Source: Spirodela intermedia
Lineage: Eukaryota; Streptophyta; Magnoliopsida; Alismatales; Araceae
DNA length: 64,000 nucleotides
Reading direction: 5' to 3'
Assembly (NCBI GenBank): GCA_902729315.2
Contig: LR746274.1
Span: forward strand, 4,119,037-4,183,036
Of this stretch, positions 32,533 to 43,900 are shown in pieces (the stretch's first letter is position 1; every line of letters begins with the position of its first letter). The translations under genes were made by a program, and so were the position numbers. The notes beneath the pieces were generated by a model. It ran no database searches. It was not told where the DNA came from and worked only from the letters and a program-made list of their open reading frames with translations.

Positions 32533-33330
32533 GTCTCTGAGGGGAGGGAGGAGGGCTGGGGTTTCCCTTCCTCTTGTATTTGTATTACTCCAGAGAACGA
32601 ATTATAGAGCGGAGGGGGGAGATTGAGAGAGAGAAAGAGCGAGAGCGAGAGAGAGAGAGAGAGAAAGAGCTCGGTTTTCTCCTTTTACCCTTCCCTCCTC
32701 GGAAGGTTCTCCCCTAAATTTAGCCCCACCTCCCTCCCCCTTTCTCTCTCTACTGTAAAAAACTACCCCTCGCCCTGTCTCTCTCTTCCGATACTACCCC
32801 GCCTCTTCCACCCGCAGAGACGATCTCATCCTTTCACCGCCCCGACGGGGACGAAGGCCGGATCTGCGCGAGAAAAAACGGGAATGCGGGGAAGAAGGGA
32901 AACCCTCGCCTATAGAAATCTGCAAAGAACTCTAACATCCACTCCTTCCATCTTCCTCCGGCACCTCCGGATTTGGAAACTCCTCGATCTTGGAATCCGC
33001 CTTGAGTTGTCCTTAGATCCTCTCCCACCGCGGCGCCAATTGATCCGACCGTTGAACTCCAAGTCAAGCAAGCCACTGAGTTCCTCCTCCTCCTCCTCCT
33101 CCTCCTCCTCCTCCTACTCCTCCGCAGTACTAGCAGCAGCAACAGCAGCACTTCCCTCCCGCGCGCCTCCAGGAACCTGGACGACGGCGGCGGCGGAAGC
33201 GCCGCCAGTCGCTGGCGGTCGTCGGCGAGGGATGGCGACGTCGACGGGAACGCGTTGGACGAAATGCCTCGCTGGCGGGGGGACGTCTTCGCCGTCGAAT
33301 AACGAACTTTATCCTCTTTTATTTTAATCC
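32239..33330 (-). promoter_or_regulatory. Probable GT17 promoter and leader, CT/GA-rich
   Basis: GC-rich DNA upstream of the GT17 start, with a (CT)n tract at 32497-32528, GA-rich sequence at 32622-32668 and a (TCC)n tract at 33080-33120. The 234-codon plus-strand frame through 32623-33327 is Ser/Arg-biased repeat translation and is not called a gene. No TATA box is clear. Confidence 0.4.
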
Positions 33331-36300
33331 CTAAACTATTTTCTCTTTTTAAAAATATTCTCCGGTTTTAATAATACTCTCATCGCGGAATTAAACCTGG
33401 ATCCGACGGCTGTGCCTCTGCCACGTCATTTCATCGGGCCGGGCCGATTCTGAGGCTGGAAAATAGGCCGAGGGCCCAACCCTTCGGGCTTTCTACTCGC
33501 GCCTACTTAACGCGGAATATATATTTTTTAATTCTGAGAATTAATTTCTAAATGATTTTTCTAATGAAAAAATCGTTTAACGGACGCACTGGCTGGCTGA
33601 TCCAGCGGTGGCCGTTAGCTCCGGACGACAGGAGACCGCTGGTGGCTGTGGGCCTCTTTAAAGGACAAGAGTCCAATTATTTACGAAATTAGGTGTAATA
33701 AAAAGACGCCAGTTTCTAAGCTCTAAACTGGGCCGTCCGTCCGTCCGCAGTCATGTGAGGATTCATTGACGGTTATTATAAAATTTATCTCCCGGGTGAT
33801 TGTGCGTATGAGAGAGTTTTATGGGATTTATCGAAATTTTTATGGGCACCCGCCTCCGATACGGGGAAGGAATACGCGAGGAAGAATGTCAAATCAGTAC
33901 TAATTTATTTCACGAGGGACAAACTAATAAAATACGCTCATGTCATAGGCGGGGCAGTTCTGTGGGGCCCGCATCGTAGCTGACGCTTGTAAACGGCCGG
34001 GAAACGTAGTGCGCCACGGTGGTGCGCCACCGCCCCACCGAGTCATTGGCGGGGAGCGGTCAATGGCGATGCGGGTGCCCCCCCCCCCTAGTGCCCCCAA
34101 CCCAGAGTCAACGATGGTGACATAAGCAGGGTGATGGACGACTTGGAAGTCAAGGCATCGCACCCGGGCTGGGTCCCGCTGGTAAGCCCGTGCTGATCTC
34201 TAGTGTTCTTGCTGGGCCCAACAAACAGTTTGGGGTTTGAGATGGAAGAGGAGAGGGGGGTGACCCATGGTGTTGACTACTTCTGATGCACTGAAATGCT
34301 TTTGACTCTTTGCTTAACCCTTCTAGAATGACCCTTCGGGGATGCAAATATTGAACACAAATGCTCAATTGGATTTTATGTTTCTTTGAAACTTTTTCAA
34401 AATGATATCGCCATGAAACACAAAAATAATAAAATTTGGATGGTACAAATTGATTATTTTACTCTCCTAATCTATTGTTACACATAGAATTCTAACTTTT
34501 TGGTTGATTGGGTTTTGATGTTAAGACAAGAGATTAGGAGAGTAAAATAATCAATTTGTACCATCCAAATTTTATTATTTTTGTGTTTTATGGCGGTATC
34601 ATTTTGAAAAAGTTTTAGAGAAACTTTAAAGTCATCTTAATCATGTTGACTTTCATGGGTTGAAACTTTAAAGTCACCTAGCTCATCCTCTTTAGAGTTG
34701 ACTCTTCATACAAAGGCTCTACAGATCTATGACAAGCTATTATTGGGCTGGGCGTGACTCTTTGACCTTCCAATGTTGTTGGAAGTTGAGCAAATTATGT
34801 GCACATTTGTTTCTAGATGATTCATACAAGGTTCATTTTAAATATGTAGATATTTATCTTTAAGTGCTAATTCATCAATAAAGGTATTTATTTTCTCTAA
34901 AAGTATTTATGTTCTAACTATGTTTTCACATGTAAAGGTATTAAAGAAGTTTGGGATAGTTGATGAATGTTATAAGGTTCATTTAATGAGAGTTTCATTA
35001 AGTTCATTTAAGGTTCATTAAAATGAGAGTATCATTTTAACTGAAGAACATTATATAATTGCACATGGCAAAATAGAAATGGGCATTGCTCACCCAACAA
35101 AAGGTGTATTTTTGTGAATTACTTGCAAATTTAGAGGAAAATTAGTCACAATCAATATAAGGAGCATCATCATTTCATAACAAAATGATCGCGTAATAGT
35201 ACAAGATATGACTTTATATATGAAAAATGTGATTTTCTAGAATAAAATGTGAAAGTAATGACTTGGAAGCTATGTTCTTTGACAATTGAATTTTGTGTAG
35301 TGAAAAGAAGAAAATAAAAAATATTAATAGAATCCTAATTTTTTTTTAATAATGTGTTGCAAGAACCAAGTGATGATGAAATATAATTTTACCTTCTCTT
35401 GAAATTAATGCTTATTTTTTACCCAAATAAAATAGTATTATGTCTAAACTTTGTTGGAAGAAAGGTTTTATTTCTCAAAAAAAGGTGTTATTTGTTAATA
35501 ATCTTACAAGCATGTGAATGTTTCCAGGGTTCCATACTAAATAATGTTCATAATTGCTACTCATCACATTTATGATGGGTATATTTATATCCTTATAGTT
35601 TATTTTTAAATGATCTTAAAATGGAAATATCTCTTATTGGAGGATGAAAGATATCTTCTTTTACACTAAACTATAAATTTCGTACATATGATTACATGGA
35701 ACTTTATCACAATGACAATGTTAGTGCTTTTGTCCTCAAGTTTACACACGATGCACCCGAAAATAAAAGGTAAATATTTTTTTTCTTCCTCCTAAGTTTC
35801 AAAATAGCGATTATCTCATCTTTCTCATAGCTTTTTATCCATCATTATAGTTGAAGACATTATTCAACTTAAATGATTCATTATTTTTACAATATAATCA
35901 TTCTTGATATTAAGATACAATGGTACGTATTTCCCATGAATAAATTTCATATTTATGTTAAAAAGATATGATTTTTTTATTACATCATGTTTCTAACCAA
36001 GTAGAGAAATCATCATAATGTTAAATTGTAATAAAAATTATTAGCAAGTTTTTTCCTATTTATTGAGCATAGTCTTCTAAAAGAATGACTGAACTTCATT
36101 TATCAACCTCCTTGAGTGATTTTAAAAAGGTAGATCTATATTTTGCAATTAAAGTGAAAACCTGATTAATTTCATATGACAATCTTGACTTTGAATATAC
36201 TTAATTAGTAAAGAGCCATGCTATATGGAGTAAAACCCATAATTACTAGTATTCTTATTTTTTACGACATCGGAAAATATATTATCCTTGAAAAATAAAC

Positions 36301-36370
36301 CCAGGTCGAAAACCAGTTCGTTTTTGATATTATTATTTAATGTAAAAAACATATTATAATTTTCATCCAT
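33331..36370. other. AT-rich spacer with inverted repeat
   Basis: About 3 kb with no recognisable gene on either strand. A GGCC-rich patch (33430-33500), a poly-C run (34080-34089), the inverted repeat at 34380-34624 and a duplicated GAAACTTTAAAGTCA word (34619 and 34662) are the only structures I see. Confidence 0.55.
34380..34624. repeat. Near-perfect inverted repeat, 94-bp arms, 57-bp loop
   Basis: The left arm is 34380-34473 and the right arm 34531-34624. By hand alignment the arms pair without gaps and with four mismatches, all transitions. The arms are AT-rich and centre on TACAAATTGATTATTTTACT. Transcripts from either strand would fold into a long hairpin. It looks like a foldback/MITE-type element or a small-RNA precursor. 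I see no clear target-site duplication at its ends. Confidence 0.92.
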
Positions 36371-36380
36371 TTTATCTAGC

Positions 36381-36530
36381 TGACGTCACAGAACCAGGGA
36401 GCAGAATCGCTGTCTCCAGCTCATCAGGGACAAGTGCCACCGTGTCTTGCGGCGGCGGCGATCCCACCACGTGGGTATGTTCCTTCTTATTGGCCCGGTT
36501 GGTGGTGGGAATCGTGAACAGCCGTCACGT
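36381..36530. promoter_or_regulatory. bZIP-type motif cluster (TGACGTCA, CCACGTGG)
   Basis: A palindromic C-box/CRE TGACGTCA at 36381-36388, a palindromic G-box CCACGTGG at 36467-36474, an ATTGG (inverted CCAAT) near 36489 and a GTCACGT near 36523 lie within 150 bp. This looks promoter-like, but no gene is recognised downstream on the plus strand and the DUF707 gene ends 1.4 kb away on the minus strand. Confidence 0.35.
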
Positions 36531-36599
36531 AGGGGGGGGGGCAGCTCATTGGACAGATGTCAGGCGAACGAGAGTTAAAAAGGAGATGAGTGCAAAATA

Positions 36600-37790
36600 C
36601 CAGCTTAGGCTTTGGGATCATGGGATTAGCTAACATCACAGCCTTACAAGTGTCAATGTTACAGATCATAATATCTCTCTCACTCTCTCTCCCCCTGCCT
36701 AGAGTATGTGTGTGGGTCTCTCTTTCTCTTCACTTTCTCCCTCTACCTACCCCCGGGTATGTGTGAATTCCTCTCCCCCTCTCTCTCTCTCTACTTGCCT
36801 GGGGTGTTTGTGTGTGTGTGTGTGTGTCTCTCTCTCTCTCTCTTATCACATCACCACTTCTTCCCCATCCTCTTTCTTCTTCTCTGCATACCTCAACAAG
36901 GACAGGTCCCAAACTAGGGGGTTGACTGTAAATAGAGCCACGGGGGCACCACAATGGGCGGCGGACGGCAGACCTGAAGAGGAGGAGAAAACGACGAGGA
37001 CATCTCTGTCAAGACCTTCTCCATTAAGGATCTTTCTGTAATATCCGATGAATATTCGCGCACATTCTACTCCTTATCTACACCAAAGCCCACCAAGCAG
37101 ATGAAAAATAGACAGATTATTTAAAGTAATTAATTATGAATATTCGCGCATATTATTTACTATTTATCACGGAAATAATAATATATTTAAATTAATTAAT
37201 TAAAGAAGAAGAAGTAGAAGAAGGGCCCAAACAAACAGATTATTAGCAAGGATTCAGCAACATCTCAGCCATACAAGTGTCAGTCAAACAACATTAATAA
37301 TAATCATTTAATTATTTAATTAACTAAGAAGAAGTATAGCAAGAAAACCCGAAATATATGGATTAGTAGCAAGGATATAGGAACATCTCAGCCATACAAG
37401 TGTCAGTCATACAGAAATAATAATTACTTTTCATTAATTAATTAAGAAGAGTGGGAACAAGAAGGGCCGAAACAAATAGATTAATAACAAGGATTTAGCG
37501 ACATCTCAACCGTAAAAGTGTCAATCATATGAGAACCCTCTCTCTCTGTCTCTCTCTCTCTCTCACCCTCTTTCTCCTGCTGGGCACGTCCCAAATTTAT
37601 CATTTATTTAGGGTGTTGCCTGTAAACCAGAGTCACGCGGACCGCGAGAGGAGAAGAACTACGAGGACATATCTGTCAATCCTTTCTCGGTCAAGGGCCA
37701 GTCTGTAATATTCCAGAATAATCTGGGGACACCACATACCTTACTTAGGCCAAAACCCACCCAGCGTACGAAAAATAGTCAGCATTAAGG
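36600..37790. repeat. Nested tandem repeat, about 120-bp units within a 630-680 bp duplication
   Basis: The word AACATCTCAGCCATACAAGT (or a close variant) followed by GTCA occurs at 36632, 37259, 37382 and 37500. A second module (CT-rich tract, GGTCCCAAA or CGTCCCAAA, GTAAA(T/C)(C)AGAG(C)CAC, ACGAGGACAT.TCTGTCAA..CTTTCTC, TCTGTAATAT) occurs at about 36840-37050 and 37530-37715. ATGAATATTCGCGCA also occurs twice, at 37048 and 37137. Confidence 0.75.
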
Positions 37791-37923
37791 TGCGGCAGAA
37801 ATAAAATTAATTTCAATAAAATAATTAATAAATAAAGGAGTAGTACTAGAAAGAAAGGGAAAAATAAACAGATTACGAAAATAAATAGATTCAGTGGACG
37901 TGATGCATGCATCTCTAGAGTGC

Positions 37924-40900
37924 CTATTTGTGGGTTGAGTTGGAGGATTTGATCCCCTTTGACTTGAAGTAGGCATTCTCCGCCTCCTGCAGCCGGGATT
38001 GGAACAACCCCCACTCGTTTCTGCATCGCTCTCTCACCTGCCACAACAGGGAACGCAAAAAATCAACCCTAAGTAATGAACGAATTTTCTTTCCAACCAT
38101 AGTAATATAATGATCTTAGGAAGTGGAAATGATGATGGTAATAATACCCCTTCCCATGGCGCCCGCCCGCTGGTTGGCTGGCCCTGCAGAATTGAGGAGA
38201 ATTGGAGAGAGAGTCAAAGGGAGATTCAAGAGCGGGGAGGCAAAGAGGAACGATGAATGGATGAATGGATGGATGGATGGATGGATGGATGGATGGATGG
38301 ATGTTCTTCTTACCTGGTTTCCGAGAGAAGGGACGGCCTGATGAACGATCCACTGAGAGTCCACCACCCCGATTTTCTCGTGCGCGGGCTGTTATTGTTC
38401 ATCGGGTGGGGTAAATAAAGATCACCTCTCGATGTATTTATTTACGGAGAGTTATCAGAGAATTACCTCCACGCATTTCCTGAGAGCGAGATCGAGCCCC
38501 CATCCGTGGACCAAGTCATTCTGCATCCACGACTCTGAATTATTATTAATAATAATAGTAATCATAATAATAATAAATGATAATTATTTGAGTGGACAAA
38601 AAGTGAAGCTTGGGTCAGAGAGAAAAAAAGGGCAAGACGAGATGCCTGAATCATGTGCCAGACGCAGCGCCAAGCTTCTCTGGAGAAGACGGGTGCCATG
38701 ATCTCGACGAATCTAATGAAAGCGAAGAATCGTCAGGGAAGGATGATGATAAGTGGGGATAAGCAAGAATGGAAAGACGGAGACGAGAGATCACATACGC
38801 AGCGCATGGTGGGAGATGTGGATCCGAGCACCACCCGGGCCTCTCTTCGGTTACCCTGGATAAGAGAATTTCAGACAATGTGATTATCAAAAACTAAATG
38901 GGGAAAAAGAAAGAAAGACAGAAAAATAATATTTTATCAGAAAAATGGCGGAAATGCTCACTTGTGAACTTCTCGATCACCTCTCCTCTTGGTCATCTGC
39001 CAGGTCAACCCTCGATCTGGGTCCAGGCCGGGCTGCGAGATATCCAGGCCATGCTTCTTCACCAGCCTAATGTACCTGGAAGTAACGGATATCCAGAGTC
39101 TCAGAGGCAGGACAGATGGTGAGAGATGTTGATGAACTACGGCTTACTCTTCGGCATTGAAATGCTCAACACCCAAATCTTCATCCCAGATGAAGATGTA
39201 CTCATATGGCGCTACGATGTCAGGGTGCAAGAACCGTTTGGCGTACCACCTTGGAAAGGAAAAAAAGAAAGGAAAAGATGGGAGTCAGCGGGGACACCTT
39301 TGATGAGAATGGATAGCTTTAATGGTAGTTTGCTCACCACTTGGTCTGTTTGCTGACGCTGATGTGAATCGCTTGCCTGGACCACTCAAAATCATCCCAT
39401 TCTGTCGTTATACCATCGTAGTGGAAGAGCAGGATGGTGAAGTTCCCAGAGAACTGCACAATGATTGTCCATGGTTAGTCAAAATATATCCATAACTAGT
39501 AAAAAACTTCATCCGAAGAAGTGATTTTATTTTTTATTTTTTATTTTTTTATATCATAGATTCAGTTTATTGAAATACATATTAAGTACAAGAAATCAGT
39601 AAGAGTTAGGGTACGGGAAGCGAGTAGAATATTTCTCACTAACCTTTTTTACTGCCGCATTAATGTTTTCTTTTTGGGCGTATCCTACAGTGAAAGTCAC
39701 AAGGTACTTCTGCTTGAAAGGCAAGTCCTTCGGATCAAAAACCCAAAAGAGAGCATTAATAACACAAAACCAGGTGATCAAAGCTAAAGCAACTGAATAA
39801 ATATAAAAATACTGTTCCAATTAATAAACCGGGGATAAATAAAAATTAGAATAATTCAACAGAAGAAATTAACTGTACAGGTTAGATTTTCCCAGATGAG
39901 ATATTCCTCAGATGAATAATATCATACAATAATAATAATCACAAGTATTAAAATAACAGCACTAAAGGCAAGATAACCAAAAGAAAATTTGATATTCGCT
40001 CAAATCTCTGTAGAATATAAGGAGTCGAGAATCAATGTCAACAACCTTTTTCCATAAACATGCATTCCATATCGGATCAATGAATCTTAGGTAGCATTTA
40101 AAAACTATGTCTTGAATACGACATTCACATATCAAATATGAGTACAGTAACAAGAAAATACAAGACATAGTTAAGACTTGATTCACAATAACATATAGTT
40201 TTTACAAACTTAAGATTTAAACTATTTGATCACAATCGCTTGTAAATTATTATTATTTTTAAATAAAAATATTCGGCAGTATTAAAGGGAGAACTCCACG
40301 ACAGAAGGTGACAGCAGTGAGTGGTAGTAGTTAAAGGACAGGACGTGTCCATCTTCGTAAGTGATAAATTCAGAATCAAGCAATGACCATTGTGGGGCAG
40401 AGAGCATGCAGGCAGCTGTGACACCAAATGACAACTATTTGAATGGCTAACAACAGATGGCAGTATCAGTGCAAATATCAGTAGTAGAGGAAGCTGCATA
40501 ACCTTCGTAGACTTAAAATTATTAATGACAAGTTAAAATTGCAGGAACTATATAACGTTTTGACAAACAACAGCAGCCCTTATTGAGGTAAAACAATGTA
40601 GAATTTTATTTGTTTTGAGAGTTGGGAGCACACCCCTCCATTGTTGATTCCTATTAATGACGTTTTTAAAATGGTTGCAGAGGATCATAAAGAAAATAAT
40701 AATAATTCTTTAACTGGCTAAAAAATGAATCACATGACGAATTGATAATTGAAGACCATATTCAAGGCAGTATTTGCAGATTGAGAAGTATCATTGAGCA
40801 AAGAACAATAAGTGTTGAGAATTGATCTTGATTGAGATTCTTGCGACTTGGAGAATGAAAGGATTTGATCTTCACGATCCTCCTCTTCCAGGAAGATGAA

Positions 40901-43900
40901 TCAGTCACCACTTCTTGGAGCAGAATTTCCGCAATCCTAAAGTTTTACATCATTTATCTTGGTTTCCCGCTTAAGTACAGGTTACATGAGTTAATGGGCC
41001 AGGCACATTACGTTAGTCTTTAAGTGGATCCGTTAACAGTCTAATGGATCCACTTAACATAGGGAATGACAGAGAAGGACGAAAATACAGTGAAAAGAAA
41101 CATATAGAAAGGAAAAACAATCCTAGAGAGTGGTGTCTAATTTTGATTTTAGGAGGTAAACCCATGTAACCTAGTACAGTCATCAACAAATAAGATAAAC
41201 CACCTACGTCCAGACAAGCTAGTCATAGGCACTGGCCCCCAAATATCACTATGTATAGGATGTAAAGGTGTTGTATTATGTTCACCAGCATTTTCAAATG
41301 AGGAGCATTTGTGTTTGGGCAATTGACAAGCATCACACACTAGAGTTTTTATATCAACACCTTCAAACATAAAAGGAAACCATGTCTTTAAGAGACCAAA
41401 GAGAGGATGTCCAACACGACAGTGTTGTAACAGTATACTATTCTTTTTGTATTCACTGACTCCACTCCAAGGTGAGTACTGTACAGACATTGTTGCATGA
41501 TCATCCTCTTCCCAGTAAAGCAAGCCTCCTCCTTCGTTAACATGGCCAATCTTCAGGCCCAAGACCTTGTCAACGATGAACATCCATCGTCCTCAAGAAT
41601 GAAACGACAATTAATATCTTCATCAAGTTTCTGCAGTGAAATCAAATGAGCCTTTAGCTTAGTCACATGTAAAACATTTCTTAACGTGCCTAAATGTTGC
41701 ATATGATTTTGAGAAAAAAATATTCTTACCTAATTGAACCAAAGGCGTAGAGCTCAGCATATTCTTGAGTTTCTCTACTTTCTCCCTCAGTCTTTCAAAT
41801 TCATCACACTTCTGCTGATTATTAGGATTGGGAAGTTCCTTTATCACAGATTGACCTTCTATAGTCTCTGCTGGTTGAGAAGTAGCCACAAATGCCCTCC
41901 CCTGTTGAGGTGGTCATCCATGCAACTTCCAACAATTTTTTCTTATGATGCTTCTTCTTGCAATATGAACACCAAAGGTTTTCTTGGTTATCCCACTACT
42001 GATATCTTCCTTGTGATGCAGTGACTGGGTTTTGATTTCTCTCCTTTTTCTTTAGTTGATTACCATGATCTTGCTTGCTAGAGGCGAAGGCTGTTGACTC
42101 ATTCTTCCTAGTATTGATTAGACTCAATCTACTCTCCTCTTCCATAATAATCTGGATAGCTTCATCTAGTTCAGATACCTTTTCATGATGGAAAATTTGA
42201 CCTTGAGGCTTTCATAATCAGAGTTCAGTCCCATTAGAAATGTATAGATTCTATGTTTCAATGTATACATGGGCTTCTCAGAAGTAAGATTCTTTACTGG
42301 CCAATAATGGTCAATCTCCCTCCAGGTAGCCTTTAATTCACACGAATATTCCATAATTGATTTACTTGCTTGCACTAAATGTGTTGCCTTAGACATTAGG
42401 CCATAAATCCTCCAATCATTATGTTTTTTCGAACAGCTTTTGCGAATTTGATTCCACAATTCCTTCACCGAGTGCATGAATAAGAAATTCTCATACATCT
42501 CTGGGGTCATTATACTTAGCAGCTATGTATGGATAATAACCTCTTGTGATTTTCATCCTCTATATTTTGGATCTGATTGCTTCAGTGGTTCTTCTATAAG
42601 ATGATCTGTTAAACCTCTTTCAAGAAGCATCAGATCAACAAACTACTCCCATTGACGAAGATTTATCACATTGAATTTAAGTTTCACTAAGATATTTGAG
42701 AAAGTATGATATAGTCTCTCCCTTTCTCCAGTTGTCGCTAGAGATGATACGAATTCCATGGATGACGAAGAGCCTTTCCCTGAATGCAATCTCAAAGTCC
42801 TTTTCCTTTGTACTTTTCAGAATGTCTCAATTCACTGCTTGTGGAAGGTTTCTTTCTTCCTTGGTGTTGCTCCAAAACAGAAACAAGAAAAACAAGATTT
42901 AAGAAACAAGAAACAAGAAGTATCTGATCCTACCAGAATCAGCACTATTCTGATACCATGTTGAGAATTGATCTTCACGATCCTCCTCTTCCATAAAGAT
43001 GAATCAGACACTACTTCTTGGAGCAGAATTTCCGCAATCCCAAAATCTTACATCAATTATCTTGGTTTCCCACTTAAGTACAGGTTACATGAGTTAATGG
43101 GCCAGGGCCATTACATTAGTCTTTAAGTGGATCCGTTAACAGGCTAATGTACCCAATTAATATAGGGAATGATAGAGAAGGACGAAAATACAGTGAAAAG
43201 AAACAGATAGGAAGGAAAAACAATTCTAGAGAGTTCAACAATAAGGTTCATGAGAATTTAAAATAATTAAATAGTTTCAGACCACATATCTTTAATATCC
43301 TACAATTTACACACACAACCAAATTCTCAGCTCCAATTCTGAAGCATAACCATCGCCTAACTGTAGTTCCATCAAAATTGACAACTAACTTGACAATAAC
43401 TCTCTTCTGCTTGCCATACTCCCCATTCCCTTCCCCATACACCTACTACAGCATATCTGACTCCCATTCAGCAGTAACAGCAGCCTATGCCACATGAAAC
43501 CTAAGGCCTTCATACAGTCTACACTCTGTCTGAAGCACATAACCGCCTTGATCTCCAACAGCTGTCGCCCATTCTAGACTTTCACTAACACCTGTACAGC
43601 CAGATGGCCAGAAAAAGGTGATTTCAGCCCTTCCTTTTATCGAAGGTCGAATTTAAACTGGAACCAGTCCGACATAACTATTTAGATATATCCAGTTGCT
43701 AAAATCATGTTCAGATGACAATGATTTATTCTTGGTGCATCAACATTAGTCATTAAGATAAAAAACGCATGCAGCCAAAAAGTTAACACACCATTCGGTG
43801 GCCATTCTCCAGAATTTTGTTGTAAGATTGGCAGAAGATCTTAAATTTCTATGTATTAAGAGAATGATACAGAGAATATGAGGCATTTTTATCTCTCCTT

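Larger units (their letters stand above)
40813..43240 (-). mobile_element. Ty1-copia LTR retrotransposon, internally deleted, with TSD
   Basis: The element has terminal repeats at 40813-41130 and 42959-43240, outer ends TGTTGA...TCAACA, and a 5-bp target duplication ATAAG (40808-40812 and 43241-43245). It reads on the minus strand, so the 5' LTR is the right copy. A TGGTATCAGA primer-binding site, complementary to initiator tRNA-Met, sits directly inside it (42958-42949). Between the LTRs are broken gag, a pre-integrase segment and the start of integrase. Protease is largely lost, and reverse transcriptase and RNase H are absent. It lies in intron 4 of the DUF707 gene, in the same orientation. 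It cannot move by itself. Confidence 0.95.

Noticed and set aside
32623-33327. A 234-codon plus-strand frame
   Set aside because: Ser/Arg/Pro-biased composition from CT, GA and TCC repeats, with no domain and no splice support.
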